Position numbers and translations under genes: made by a program. The notes beneath the pieces were generated by a model, which worked only from the letters and a program-made list of their open reading frames with translations, was not told where the DNA came from and did no database searches. A stretch of DNA of 64,000 nt from Butyrivibrio hungatei (GTDB lineage: Bacteria; Bacillota; Clostridia; Lachnospirales; Lachnospiraceae), in assembly GCF_900101605.1 (NCBI RefSeq), contig NZ_FMUR01000003.1, positions 347,292 through 411,291 of the forward strand, given 5' to 3'. Each line of letters starts with the position of its first letter. Within the stretch, counting starts at the first letter, position 1. This document shows positions 8,562-17,962 of this stretch, piece after piece.

Positions 8562-10661
8562 TTATTCATCCAAAGGCTTATTTAATTCCTCCGTGCCGGG
8601 AAGCACGAATCTGCCGTTTTCTATGATGGTTACGCCTGTTCCGTCCTCTCTTACGGCTCTTATCTCGCCGAGTTCGTCGTACGGAAGCGTTATATCTGTA
8701 TGGCAGCTGAAATATGCCTTATCAGGATCTGTTTTTCTCTTTGAGGAAATCTCATTTTCTTTTGCAATATGCCTTTTTCCGTCAAAGTTGAATGTGTCAT
8801 TGTCCTCGTCATAGGAATAACACGTGTCACCAACCGCAAAATGCGGTCCCGTCTTCTCTGCGATCAATATATCAAGCTTGTCCGCAATATCAAATTTCCT
8901 TGCAAACTTGTATGCTGTCGTATTTGTTCCGATAGCAAACTCTCCAATCGGCAGAGTATCGTTGTTGTACATGATATTTTGCTTTATATAATTTTTGTTG
9001 TCTTCTTCAGTTATAAAATTTGCACATTTGTAATCTTCGATGCAACCGTCCTTAAATTTAATCTCGAGGTCTTTAAAATAAAGTCCCCTGAGATAAACGC
9101 CTGAAACGTGCAGTATTCCTGATGTTCCGGCAAGCACGGGAGATGTAAACACTTCTCCGACGGGAATATTTACATCGGCAACACAATTCTCAAAATTCGT
9201 CTCTTTTTCTTTGTCTTTTATCTCATGAAGCATAACTTTCATATCGGTACGGTTATCGCCCATACCCTTGACGGTTACGTACTTTGCTTCATCGAGAGCA
9301 TCAATGATCTTCTTCTGAATATTCCGGTACAGCTCATTATCAAGCGTATTTATATTTACCGTCTCATCAAAGATAGCTTCATATTCATCACCGATTTCAG
9401 GTACAGGGAAAGAAATGATCGTAAAGCTTCTCTCTTTTCCTATAATATATTCATTCTGGATAAGCGATGCCTGAATCTTATATCCTCTAAGGAGTTTACT
9501 CTGCTCAGCGCTTAAGTGAATCGCATCTTTCTTTGGCTCGGGTGAAAAGAGCTCTCCGCCGAATCCCTCAAGTACCGCAGGGCCTCCGTAAAGTTTTGCT
9601 TCTTTCTTGTACTTTTCTCCCGCTGCCCTTACAGCCTCAAGTCGCCTGTTTACAAGAGCTGCGTCAAGGAATAATCCGTCATCATCCTTGTGATCGTAAT
9701 CAAACTGTTTGTTGGGAATTGCGCCGTGACAAGCATTTCTTATGGCACTTCCGCCCATATAGAAGGTGCTCATTATGGCACGATAGATTCCGGATTTAAG
9801 ACCAATCTTTTCAAGGTTTGAAACAGCCTTTTTGATTATTCTCTCAAATCCCAATATATAAATTACAGACGCAGTGCTTTTAATACTTATGTCTTTACCT
9901 GTAGCAGCAAAACCTATACGATAACCTTCTGTAAAAGTGGTTGCGATCTTATCGATCTCTTCTTCCGACATCTCGATAAGATGCTGCGCTGTCTTTATCT
10001 CACTGTCTGTTACATATTCTCCGAATTTATAAAGATATCTGATATCCGTCAGGTCGCTGTTCATTATGATATCCCTGAAATAGTCTTTTTCGGGATTAAC
10101 GATCTGAGCGAATCTGAGCATTCTCTCTTCTTCCGCATAATCGCTGTAGAACCAGTACATTATCTGTCTGACATCCTCATATTCAGGAAGTCTGTTTTCC
10201 GCAGCGGCCTGCATAAATGCTCCGTATACTTCAAGAAAGAGCTCCGTCCTGATAACGATCTCATACTTCTGAAATTCAAAAGCATTGGGTATCATCGATC
10301 TGAGCTCAAAATAAAGAGATGACAAGATCTTTCCGAATGTTTCTCCAAGTTTCTCACATGCATATGCCGGATTTCCGTAACTGTTACCATAGTTTTCGGG
10401 AAGGATGTCGCTGTAAAGTTTCTTATTTCTAGCCTGCAACTCCTCCAGAGAATCCTTGTCTTTTCCGCCATTTTCAGACCATTTATAGGTCTCGTCTATC
10501 ATGAGAATAAAGTCTTTTACCGCATGAAAATAGTCATCAAACGCTTTATTCTCCATATGCTCGTCGGAAATACCGCTCACCCTCTCCATTGCAAGGGCAT
10601 ATCTCTCATCGGTAACATCATTTCCGACGCTAAATTCAAATACTGCTTCGTTTTCAGTCAT
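8562..10661 (-). CDS. M29-type metallo-aminopeptidase with a large N-terminal extension
   Basis: 699 aa. The C-terminal half carries every metal ligand known for M29 (AmpS/PepS) aminopeptidases: Glu in VGEVFTSP, Glu in IGEFAIGTN, His and Tyr in EKTGPHFAVGDTCYS, and His plus Asp in SCHTD. M29 enzymes usually have about 370-415 aa, so the first roughly 320 residues are extra; they are charged, helical-looking and match no domain I recognise. No signal peptide, so the enzyme is cytosolic. It should remove N-terminal residues from peptides. It follows the DUF6142-like gene by 25 bp. Confidence 0.82.
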   Translation of the reverse strand: MTENEAVFEFSVGNDVTDERYALAMERVSGISDEHMENKAFDDYFHAVKDFILMIDETYKWSENGGKDKDSLEELQARNKKLYSDILPENYGNSYGNPAYACEKLGETFGKILSSLYFELRSMIPNAFEFQKYEIVIRTELFLEVYGAFMQAAAENRLPEYEDVRQIMYWFYSDYAEEERMLRFAQIVNPEKDYFRDIIMNSDLTDIRYLYKFGEYVTDSEIKTAQHLIEMSEEEIDKIATTFTEGYRIGFAATGKDISIKSTASVIYILGFERIIKKAVSNLEKIGLKSGIYRAIMSTFYMGGSAIRNACHGAIPNKQFDYDHKDDDGLFLDAALVNRRLEAVRAAGEKYKKEAKLYGGPAVLEGFGGELFSPEPKKDAIHLSAEQSKLLRGYKIQASLIQNEYIIGKERSFTIISFPVPEIGDEYEAIFDETVNINTLDNELYRNIQKKIIDALDEAKYVTVKGMGDNRTDMKVMLHEIKDKEKETNFENCVADVNIPVGEVFTSPVLAGTSGILHVSGVYLRGLYFKDLEIKFKDGCIEDYKCANFITEEDNKNYIKQNIMYNNDTLPIGEFAIGTNTTAYKFARKFDIADKLDILIAEKTGPHFAVGDTCYSYDEDNDTFNFDGKRHIAKENEISSKRKTDPDKAYFSCHTDITLPYDELGEIRAVREDGTGVTIIENGRFVLPGTEELNKPLDE

Positions 10662-10686
10662 TGTAATATTCCTTTCTTATCTCGGA

Positions 10687-11049
10687 TCACATAAATCCCA
10701 ATACCAGAATAAAAATAATAAAGAGAACCGCTATCAGGTTGAGAATAATCCCAAGATTAGGAAACAATTTAAATATATCTTTTTCCATTCGGGACATGAT
10801 TCCAAGTGCGAGTCCCAAACATGAAAATATCGCCGCAACAAATGCCGCTGCGGCGTATCGCATAAAAGCCTGCCCTCCGTTCCTGTACGAAAAGAGTACC
10901 ACTGCCACCAGTGATACATCTGACAGGAGCCCGAGTATGGTAGACATTATTCCTTTTTCCGGATGCCTGTTATCGGTGAAAACGTATTTTTCCCTGAAAT
11001 GGCTAAGCTTATTAAGAATTTTAATCTTTTTTAAATTGAGTTTCTTCAT
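10687..11049 (-). CDS. Small membrane protein (DUF6142-like)
   Basis: 120 aa. A basic N-terminus (about 1-35, including HPEKGIMSTILGL) is followed by three hydrophobic segments (about 36-55, 65-86, 97-119). The DKGIMST-type segment followed by three helices recalls the DUF6142 family of Lachnospiraceae, recalled rather than searched. It sits between a 50-aa membrane protein gene and the aminopeptidase gene, all on one strand. Function unknown. Confidence 0.75.
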   Translation of the reverse strand: MKKLNLKKIKILNKLSHFREKYVFTDNRHPEKGIMSTILGLLSDVSLVAVVLFSYRNGGQAFMRYAAAAFVAAIFSCLGLALGIMSRMEKDIFKLFPNLGIILNLIAVLFIIFILVLGFM

Positions 11050-11073
11050 ATCTACCGGTTGTTTGTTATGTCT

Positions 11074-11226
11074 TTAAATGATCACATTTTTGCGACTGCC
11101 CAGAAGCTTCGCTCCACATATAATGAGCAAGATTCCGGCAGTTATTCCGACTACAAGTGAAACCACTCCCAATGCTATATTCATGGCTCCTGTGCCACCA
11201 AGCACCTTGTATGTATGTTCTTCCAT
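11074..11226 (-). CDS. 50-residue membrane protein
   Basis: A short frame easily missed by size cut-offs: ATG at 11224-11226 behind a perfect AGGAGG (11235-11240, 8-bp spacing), stop at 11074-11076. The peptide starts MEEHTYKVLGGTGAMNIA, has one or two hydrophobic stretches (about 16-43) and a basic end (SRKNVII). It lies 24 bp before the DUF6142-like gene and 46 bp after pyrE, in the same direction. The combination of strong RBS, tight spacing and a clean membrane profile supports a real gene. Confidence 0.72.
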   Translation of the reverse strand: MEEHTYKVLGGTGAMNIALGVVSLVVGITAGILLIICGAKLLGSRKNVII

Positions 11227-11272
11227 ACAAAATACCTCCTTAGAATATCAGAGTTATTTATGGAAACGCTGA

Positions 11273-11959
11273 TTAAAGTGTTTCCTTAGCGCCGTACTCG
11301 GCGTAATACTCATCGATTGCCTTCTTGATATCCTTTGTAAGGATTACCTCTCCGTCAATCTGTCTGTTATAAAGATAGCTTACAACGTCTTCCATTGTAA
11401 CGATCGCGTGCGCACTAAAGCCATATCTTTCCTTGATCTCGTCAAGAGCGCTCATCTCGCTCTCCAAGCCCTTTTCCTGTCTGTTCAAAGATACCATAAG
11501 GCCTACGATATCACAATCAGCCTGTGCCTGGATGATAGGAACAGTCTCTTCGATTGACTTTCCCGATGTTGTAACATCTTCAATTATAAGGACTCTGTCT
11601 CCGTCACGAAGCTTTGTTCCAAGAAGGATTCCCTTATCTCCGTGATCCTTGACTTCTTTTCTGTTTGAACAATATCTTATTTCTCTTCCGTAGAGCTCAC
11701 TGATTGCCATACATGTTGCAACAGTAAGCGGAATTCCCTTATATGCAGGTCCGAAGAGAACGTCAAATTCAAGTCCGAATGTATCGTGAATTGCTCTTGC
11801 ATAGTAGTTACCGAGCTTCTTAAGCTGTGAACCTGTTACATATGCTCCCGCATTCATAAAAAAAGGAGATTTACGACCACTCTTAAGAGTAAACTCTCCA
11901 AACTTAAGGACATTGCTGTCTACCATAAATTCAATAAACTCTTCCTTATATCTTTCCAT
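11273..11959 (-). CDS. pyrE: Orotate phosphoribosyltransferase
   Basis: Pyrimidine step converting orotate and PRPP to OMP. 228 aa; the PRPP loop is VLIIEDVTTSGKS, and the N-terminal part has LKSGRKSPFFMNAG, typical of the longer clostridial enzymes. It has its own promoter in the 104-bp gap after the EamA gene (12027-12055), so it need not depend on pyrF transcription although both act in the same pathway. No PyrR-type leader hairpin was seen. Confidence 0.97.
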   Translation of the reverse strand: MERYKEEFIEFMVDSNVLKFGEFTLKSGRKSPFFMNAGAYVTGSQLKKLGNYYARAIHDTFGLEFDVLFGPAYKGIPLTVATCMAISELYGREIRYCSNRKEVKDHGDKGILLGTKLRDGDRVLIIEDVTTSGKSIEETVPIIQAQADCDIVGLMVSLNRQEKGLESEMSALDEIKERYGFSAHAIVTMEDVVSYLYNRQIDGEVILTKDIKKAIDEYYAEYGAKETL

Positions 11960-12026
11960 AACTCATAAACTCCTTTTTATTTCGTATTTACTCAGAAAAA
12001 ATCCAAGCCCAATCCTCTGACAAAGT

Positions 12027-12055
12027 ATTATATCATCATAAATGCATATTCACAA
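12027..12055 (-). promoter_or_regulatory. Promoter of pyrE
   Basis: Minus strand: -35 TTGTGA (12050-12055), 17-bp spacer, perfect -10 TATAAT (12027-12032), about 68 bp before the pyrE start. Confidence 0.7.
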
Positions 12056-12063
12056 TTAATATA

Positions 12064-12927
12064 TTATTGATCATTTCTCTTCATCCACCTGACAACCGAA
12101 ACACCTATTATTATGGCATATCCGATGATACTGAGAAGCACCGGTGTTTCAGAGAATGCCACGATTCCGATGAGTGCTGCGAATATAACCTGAGTGTAGT
12201 CAAAAACAGATAACTCTTTTGCAGGTGCGTAGCGATATGCCGAAGTAATTGCAAACTGTCCGAGAGATGCGGATACTCCAGCCATGATAAGGCTCAGAAA
12301 CTGCCTCATGCTCATTGGCGAATAATCAAATATCAGAAACGGCAAAGTGACGAGACACGAAAACGCCGAAAACGCGAATACAATGGTCGGCGTATTTGCA
12401 CCTTTTTTGCTCGCCCTTCTGACAAACACGTAAGCGGTTCCGGCTCCGAAGCCTCCGTACACCGCAATAATGGCAGGGATTGTCTCAGCGACGACACCTG
12501 TCGGTCTTATGATAAAAAGAGCTCCGATAAATGCGATCAAAGTTGATATGGCATCCACCTTTGACGGAACTTCTTTTAACAGCGGTATTGAGAGCACTAT
12601 GGCAAAAAACGGCGCTAGCTTGTTTAGCATGTTTGCGTCCGCTATCCCAAGTTTTCCTATTGCATAAAAATTTGCGATAACACCTGACGTGCCAAATAGG
12701 CACCTAAAGAAAATATCAAGTCTGTAGCTTTTCTCAATTTTAAAGCCAATGCCCGATCTTAGCAGAGCGATAGACGCGATGAACATTGCCACCAAATTTC
12801 TGAAAAAACTCTTTTGCATTACGGGCACGTCTCCGGCTGCACGTACAAACGCCGTCATAAGTGCGAAGCCGAAAGCCGCTGCCAATATGCAAATTATTCC
12901 TTTTGTTCTATTACTGAGCGAGCGCAC
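12064..12927 (-). CDS. EamA/DMT-superfamily transporter
   Basis: 287 aa with about ten hydrophobic helices arranged as two EamA halves, the usual inner-membrane metabolite/drug transporter fold. The first half contains the MQKSFFRNLVA loop between helices 1 and 2 that is common in these exporters. Its start overlaps the end of pyrF by 17 bp. Substrate unknown. Confidence 0.88.
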   Translation of the reverse strand: MRSLSNRTKGIICILAAAFGFALMTAFVRAAGDVPVMQKSFFRNLVAMFIASIALLRSGIGFKIEKSYRLDIFFRCLFGTSGVIANFYAIGKLGIADANMLNKLAPFFAIVLSIPLLKEVPSKVDAISTLIAFIGALFIIRPTGVVAETIPAIIAVYGGFGAGTAYVFVRRASKKGANTPTIVFAFSAFSCLVTLPFLIFDYSPMSMRQFLSLIMAGVSASLGQFAITSAYRYAPAKELSVFDYTQVIFAALIGIVAFSETPVLLSIIGYAIIIGVSVVRWMKRNDQ

Positions 12928-13834
12928 CTGCGATGTCCGCCTTCATATCAAGGACTGCCGCCCTTGCAGCTTCTCCGACCTTTCCGTCACCAAACTGCTT
13001 GTAATTGTCGCTCTTCCATGCTGCTATGATTCCTCTCGAAGAATTTACGATTGCTCCGAGTCCGTCTTTATTAAAGAAGTTAACAAGGTCTTTTCCCTTA
13101 CCGCCCTGTGCTCCGTATCCGGGAACAAGGATGTAATTGTGAGGCATGATCTCTCTGAGCACCTTGCCCATCTCTGGATATGTTGCTCCGACTACGGCAC
13201 CCACATTGCTGTATGAACCGTCTGTCGACTCTTCGCCCCACTCTCTTATCTTAGCGCCTACTATCTCATAGAGAGGCTTTCCGTCGATAAGTCTGTCCTG
13301 GAACTCTCCGCTTGAAGGATTTGATGTCTTTGCAAGAACGAAGATTCCCTTGTCTTCCTTATTACAAATATCTATGAAAGGCTTAACTCCGTCAGATCCA
13401 AGATAAGGATTTACCGTTACGAAGTCTTCGTCAAAGCCCTTGAATACTTTATCTCCAACCTTAACGCCGCCGAGATGACCAACCGCATAAGACTGGGCTG
13501 TCGAACCTATATCGCCTCTTTTGATGTCACCGATAACGATAAGTCCTTTTTCTTTACAATAATCAACTGTCTTCTTAAAAGCTATAAGTCCCGGAATACC
13601 AATTTCCTCATACATTGCAACCTGAGGCTTTACCGCGGGAACCACGTCATATATATTGTCTATGATTTCTTTGTTGAACTGCCAGAACGCCTCGGCAACT
13701 CCCTCAAGGTTCTCACCCTTTTCCTCAAAGCATCTCTTCTTGATGTCTTCGGGTACAAAATCAAGCTTGGGATCGAGTCCCACCACAATAGGCGCACCTG
13801 TGTTTACAATCTTGTCAATAAGTTTTGAAATCAT
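12911..13834 (-). CDS. pyrF: Orotidine 5'-phosphate decarboxylase
   Basis: Last step to UMP. 307 aa, the longer 'type 2' form. The catalytic Asp-Lys-Asp array is in VIGDIKRGDIG, and the C-terminal phosphate loop is PGYGAQGG. It follows the response regulator gene by only 15 bp and overlaps the transporter gene, so kinase, regulator, pyrF and transporter may be one transcript. Confidence 0.96.
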   Translation of the reverse strand: MISKLIDKIVNTGAPIVVGLDPKLDFVPEDIKKRCFEEKGENLEGVAEAFWQFNKEIIDNIYDVVPAVKPQVAMYEEIGIPGLIAFKKTVDYCKEKGLIVIGDIKRGDIGSTAQSYAVGHLGGVKVGDKVFKGFDEDFVTVNPYLGSDGVKPFIDICNKEDKGIFVLAKTSNPSSGEFQDRLIDGKPLYEIVGAKIREWGEESTDGSYSNVGAVVGATYPEMGKVLREIMPHNYILVPGYGAQGGKGKDLVNFFNKDGLGAIVNSSRGIIAAWKSDNYKQFGDGKVGEAARAAVLDMKADIAGALAQ

Positions 13835-13849
13835 ATAACTGTTCCTTCC

Positions 13850-14617
13850 TCACTTTTTTCTTGATCTTATGATAAAAAACTCATCAATTGCATTGGTAAG
13901 TTTTTCTTTGGGCATGGATTTAAGGAGGTACTTCTCGGGCTTTAATCCCACAACTTTCATAACGCTCTCCTTGTCATCCTTAGCGGTAAGGAAGATAACC
14001 GGAATATCTTTATACGCCGGAGTGCTCCTCATCTCCTTGAGAACCGTAGCCCCGTCCATTCCGGGCATCTCATAATCAAGCAGAACAAGGTCGATGGGAT
14101 TTTTTGCCAAAAAAGACAACGCGATCTTACCCGAGCTTGCCATGTAAACATGATACTTCACAGACAGCCAGGTTCTCATCATCCTTAGCATGGTTCCGTC
14201 ATCGTCTATTATGAGGATTTTCTTTTTAAGCTCATCGTCAAGCTCGCTGTATTCAACCACCGAATTTAGCTGTTCCGTAAGACGCTTGACATCAAGAGGC
14301 CTGAGATACGTCTCCTGAACCTTCTCCTTAGCGATATATTTGATCGCCAGATCAAGTTCTTCTTTGTTTCCTATGATATAGAGCAAAAAGCGCTCGCTGT
14401 CTATCGCATCATTCAAATACTCAAACAGCTCATAGTCATCATCAGACAAATCTCCCATGTACAAAAGATAGATATGGGGCTTTTTTTCCAAAGCCTTGAT
14501 CTGATCTTCATCGGGTTCCATCATTAAAACTCCGTATCCTTCTTTCTCGAGCCCCTTTTCAATAGCGTTAACCATAAAGCTTTTTTCGTGGCCAATTAAG
14601 AGTACGCGTTTTTCCAT
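13850..14617 (-). CDS. Response regulator with one degenerate and one intact receiver domain
   Basis: 255 aa. The N-terminal domain (about 1-118) looks like a receiver fold but lacks the acidic pair and phosphoacceptor Asp. The C-terminal domain (about 130-250) is a full receiver: acidic pocket IDDD, acceptor Asp in LLDYEMPG, Thr in FLTAKD and the conserved Lys in YLLKSM. There is no DNA-binding output domain, so it acts by phosphotransfer or protein contact. It lies 27 bp after the hybrid kinase, its likely partner. Confidence 0.9.
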   Translation of the reverse strand: MEKRVLLIGHEKSFMVNAIEKGLEKEGYGVLMMEPDEDQIKALEKKPHIYLLYMGDLSDDDYELFEYLNDAIDSERFLLYIIGNKEELDLAIKYIAKEKVQETYLRPLDVKRLTEQLNSVVEYSELDDELKKKILIIDDDGTMLRMMRTWLSVKYHVYMASSGKIALSFLAKNPIDLVLLDYEMPGMDGATVLKEMRSTPAYKDIPVIFLTAKDDKESVMKVVGLKPEKYLLKSMPKEKLTNAIDEFFIIRSRKK

Positions 14618-14644
14618 ATCCTGTCCTTCCGCTTTGCGCTATTA

Positions 14645-17494
14645 CTACAATATATTCAACAGTCCGTCTCTGTCAACTGCCGCCATAAGTCTTTTTACCT
14701 TTTCATATTTTTCAATATATTCATCGGGAATTCTATACTCGCTGAGCATGTTCATAATGTCATCCGCGCTGTCAAAATACGATCCCGATACAAACTCTTT
14801 TATCGCCGCAAAAGCTTCATTAAGCTCTGATTCCGGTATTACTTCCTTTTCCGCGTCGTCATCCGTACCACCGACAACATCAGAAAGCTTATTAATGTAG
14901 CTTCTGTACAGTTCAAGAAGCTGCGGTGTCTTTTCTTCAATCTCAGCCCTATTCTTATCCTCCGCACACTTTTCAAGATGCTCTGCCATTTCGGAAAGTT
15001 CCAAAGCTCCTATCGCCTTTGCAGAGCTCTTAAGTCCGTGCACATAGATCATATAATTCTTAAGATCATCGTTTGCATACTTTTCTATAAGATCCGCTCT
15101 TTCCTTGATGGAAAGCCAAAAGTCCTGCATGACGTCAACCACAACCTTTGAGGATCCGCATCGCGCTATGGCACTCTTAATATCGATGCCCTGCACCTTC
15201 ATAAGCTTAAGCGTCGTTTCATCCTCTTCTTTCTCATCTTCCTTGTCATTCTCAACAAAATCGTCATCTCCCGGCATTGACACTTTATAAGAAGGAAGGT
15301 AACTGAGTATCATCTCTTCAAGCTTTGCAGGTGAAACAGGCTTTGAAAGATAATTGGTAAAGCCTTCCCTAAAGTACATCTCTCTCGATCCCGAAACCGC
15401 ATTTGCCGTAAGAGCCACAACGGGCGTCTTTTTATTCATATTATTTGACATGTCCTTCATCATATGAAGCGTCTGAATGCCATCAAGTTCCGGCATTCTG
15501 TGATCGAGAAAAATGATGTCGTATTTATTTTCCGTCACATACTCTAGCGCTTTTCTTCCGCTCAGCGCCGTATCCACAGAAATAAGAGTCTTTTTCAAAA
15601 GTCCCTGTATCACCGTAAGATTCGTGCTTATATCATCGACCACAAGAACTCTTGCCTTGGGCGCATGGAAACTTTCCTTATACTCCTTCTTGCTTGCTTT
15701 GCTCTGTCTGTAGTCCTTGGCAAAATCACCGAGCGGTTCTCTGTTTATAACAGTCTGCGCTATTTCAAAAGAGAACTCCGATCCTTTTCCGTATTCGCTC
15801 TTTACATCAAGCTTCGCTCCCATGAGTCCGAGAAGATTTGTAACGATGCTGATTCCAAGACCCGTTCCCTCGATTGTCTTGTTTCTCTTTTCATCAACCC
15901 TCTCAAAAGCGTGCGTCAGCTTGTCAATATCCTCTTCCTTTATTCCGATTCCCGTATCTGTTATACGGACTCCGAGAATAATTTTTTCGTCAAACATATC
16001 ATCGTGCGCCACGGGATCGTAATCTTTCATATAAATATCCATCGTGACAGAGCCCACATCCGTATATTTAACCGCATTTGTAAGAAGATTCATTATACAC
16101 TGCTTGATCCTGGTCTCGTCTCCATACAGGACATGCGGTATATCCTCTGAAATATTTGTGATGAAATCAAGCCCCTTCTCATTTACTTTGACCTCTATCA
16201 TATTTATGACGTCGTTTAACATAGAGCCAAGTTCGTATTCCCCGGGAATAATCTCCATCTTTCCCGCTTCGATCTTGGAAAAGTCGAGTATGTCATTTAT
16301 AAGTGCCAAAAGAGTTTTTCCCGAGCTCTGGATATCCATCGCATAGCTTATGATGTTATCATCCTTACACTCCCTGAGTATCATTTCATCAAAGCCAAGA
16401 ACCGCATTTATCGGCGTTCTGATCTCATGTGACATATTGGAAAGAAATCTCGACTTGGCTTCGTTGGAGCTCTTTTCCACCCTAAGCTGATCCTCTATAT
16501 GTTGTCTGCTCTTCACAAGTTCAATGTATTCCATGAACCTGTAAAAAGTAAGATCTATTGCATGATACAGATCCTCTATTTCATCATTTGTAGCTATCCT
16601 GAGTCTATGAACGCCCTCCACGCTGGCATTTATGTCCGTTTCCTCGGAATTATAAATATCGGTCACGGCATTCGACAAGATCCTTATAGGCTCGGCAATC
16701 CTAAACTGTGCATAGTTGTTCACAAAAATCGCAAGCGGTGTGACTATGATCGATATAAGCATCGCCATCTCAATTCCGCCCTGCAATGTCATATCCGCAT
16801 ACAGCTCTCTCGATGCGATCTCCGCTATAATCCCAAGTAAAATTGCCTCAAAGACAATTACCCTCATTACGACATTTCCGATCCTGGACTTGCCTTCGAC
16901 CATGTATCTGTCATCTTCATCAAGCCTTGTGGTGTCCACGTAGTACATTCCGCTTCCCAGCTGTAATTTGATATTATCCGGAAGTATTTTAAACATTATA
17001 TATATGAAAAAACATGTGAACAGGCATCCCGGCGCCTCTCTGAAAAACAATGGGATAAGCTTGCCCGGATCAAATCCCGCTATGCCGGCGCCATTGAGCA
17101 CAAGCTTACAGAAGCCCCATAAGTCGCCGAGGATAAATTGCAGGATCATAGAAGCAAGTATTACTTTTAAAACTTTTTTGAAAAAACCGATTCTGGTAAG
17201 AATATCAACCGCACAGGAAATCAGTAGATATGCAAAAGCATGATACATGATCGACCCTTGTAAAAAAGAGCCAAAGAAAAAAATAAGAACAAGACCGATC
17301 ATTCCGGGAATAATGCCACAAAATGCCGTGACAAGCATAATCGGAATATACTTAACAGTCCTTAGTATAGAATCCGCCCCTACATTCCTTAATAAATTGG
17401 CAAAGAGCAACGTAAGGAGAGATGCTACAAGTACAAGCGTCAGATCTACCCGGTTTCTTTTGGTGGAAAAAACAAAATACTTACTTCTTCTCAT
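14645..17494 (-). CDS. Hybrid sensor histidine kinase (membrane sensor, HisKA, HATPase, REC, Hpt)
   Basis: 949 aa. Six or so helices fill residues 18-175 and a further pair lies about 208-260, with short loops and no large external domain, suggesting a membrane-embedded sensor. Then a HAMP-like linker (about 265-335), HisKA with phospho-His356 (SNMSHEIRTP), ATP domain with N-box LTNAVKYT and G boxes DTGIGI and GTGLG, receiver with Asp664 (FLDHRMPE), and a C-terminal Hpt with His819 (YVHGLKSSAKA). All phosphorelay residues are present. The relay probably passes to the neighbouring receiver-only protein. Signal unknown. Confidence 0.94.
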   Translation of the reverse strand: MRRSKYFVFSTKRNRVDLTLVLVASLLTLLFANLLRNVGADSILRTVKYIPIMLVTAFCGIIPGMIGLVLIFFFGSFLQGSIMYHAFAYLLISCAVDILTRIGFFKKVLKVILASMILQFILGDLWGFCKLVLNGAGIAGFDPGKLIPLFFREAPGCLFTCFFIYIMFKILPDNIKLQLGSGMYYVDTTRLDEDDRYMVEGKSRIGNVVMRVIVFEAILLGIIAEIASRELYADMTLQGGIEMAMLISIIVTPLAIFVNNYAQFRIAEPIRILSNAVTDIYNSEETDINASVEGVHRLRIATNDEIEDLYHAIDLTFYRFMEYIELVKSRQHIEDQLRVEKSSNEAKSRFLSNMSHEIRTPINAVLGFDEMILRECKDDNIISYAMDIQSSGKTLLALINDILDFSKIEAGKMEIIPGEYELGSMLNDVINMIEVKVNEKGLDFITNISEDIPHVLYGDETRIKQCIMNLLTNAVKYTDVGSVTMDIYMKDYDPVAHDDMFDEKIILGVRITDTGIGIKEEDIDKLTHAFERVDEKRNKTIEGTGLGISIVTNLLGLMGAKLDVKSEYGKGSEFSFEIAQTVINREPLGDFAKDYRQSKASKKEYKESFHAPKARVLVVDDISTNLTVIQGLLKKTLISVDTALSGRKALEYVTENKYDIIFLDHRMPELDGIQTLHMMKDMSNNMNKKTPVVALTANAVSGSREMYFREGFTNYLSKPVSPAKLEEMILSYLPSYKVSMPGDDDFVENDKEDEKEEDETTLKLMKVQGIDIKSAIARCGSSKVVVDVMQDFWLSIKERADLIEKYANDDLKNYMIYVHGLKSSAKAIGALELSEMAEHLEKCAEDKNRAEIEEKTPQLLELYRSYINKLSDVVGGTDDDAEKEVIPESELNEAFAAIKEFVSGSYFDSADDIMNMLSEYRIPDEYIEKYEKVKRLMAAVDRDGLLNIL

Positions 17495-17648
17495 AAGATC
17501 ACCTGTAAACAGCTGTTACATGCAAGTACAAAGCATATACATTATTGACCTTTTGGCTTCTCATTCATGTATGATTCACATGCGTTAATACGTATATATT
17601 TTATCATATACTTATATTCGAAAGACATACTAAAATAGATAATTCCAT

Positions 17649-17680
17649 CAAAAAAGAGTTGCTTATCTTACAACTCTCTT
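17649..17680 (-). terminator. Intrinsic terminator after the 65-aa gene
   Basis: Minus strand stem AGAGTTG / CAACTCT (17671-17677 and 17655-17661) followed by six T. Confidence 0.75.
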
Positions 17681-17698
17681 CCTAAATTGACTCTGAAA

Positions 17699-17896
17699 TC
17701 ACTCCACAATGTGCAGTGCCCAATAATTGTTTTTATGATTTATGAGGACTGGTGCGGATACAAAGGCTTCGTCGCCGACATAGCACCTGTCTTTCTCTTT
17801 ATCGAATGTATACTTTCTACCCTCAGAATCGTGCTCATTTATGTAATCAAGCGCCTGCTCCAAGGTTTCGTCATTTTTGCAAAGATGTATATTCAT
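17699..17896 (-). CDS. Small hypothetical protein (65 aa)
   Basis: ATG with an upstream AGAGGAAAAG. The protein is soluble and acidic-to-neutral (MNIHLCKNDETLEQAL at the start, YWALHIVE at the end), with no motif I recognise. It lies 66 bp after cbiA and is followed directly by a terminator, which supports transcription as the last gene of that unit. Confidence 0.6.
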   Translation of the reverse strand: MNIHLCKNDETLEQALDYINEHDSEGRKYTFDKEKDRCYVGDEAFVSAPVLINHKNNYWALHIVE

Positions 17897-17962
17897 TTCG
17901 TCACACTTTTCCTCTCAATATGTATTGTAGGTTTTTGTGCCATTTATCAAATCTGCATTTTC

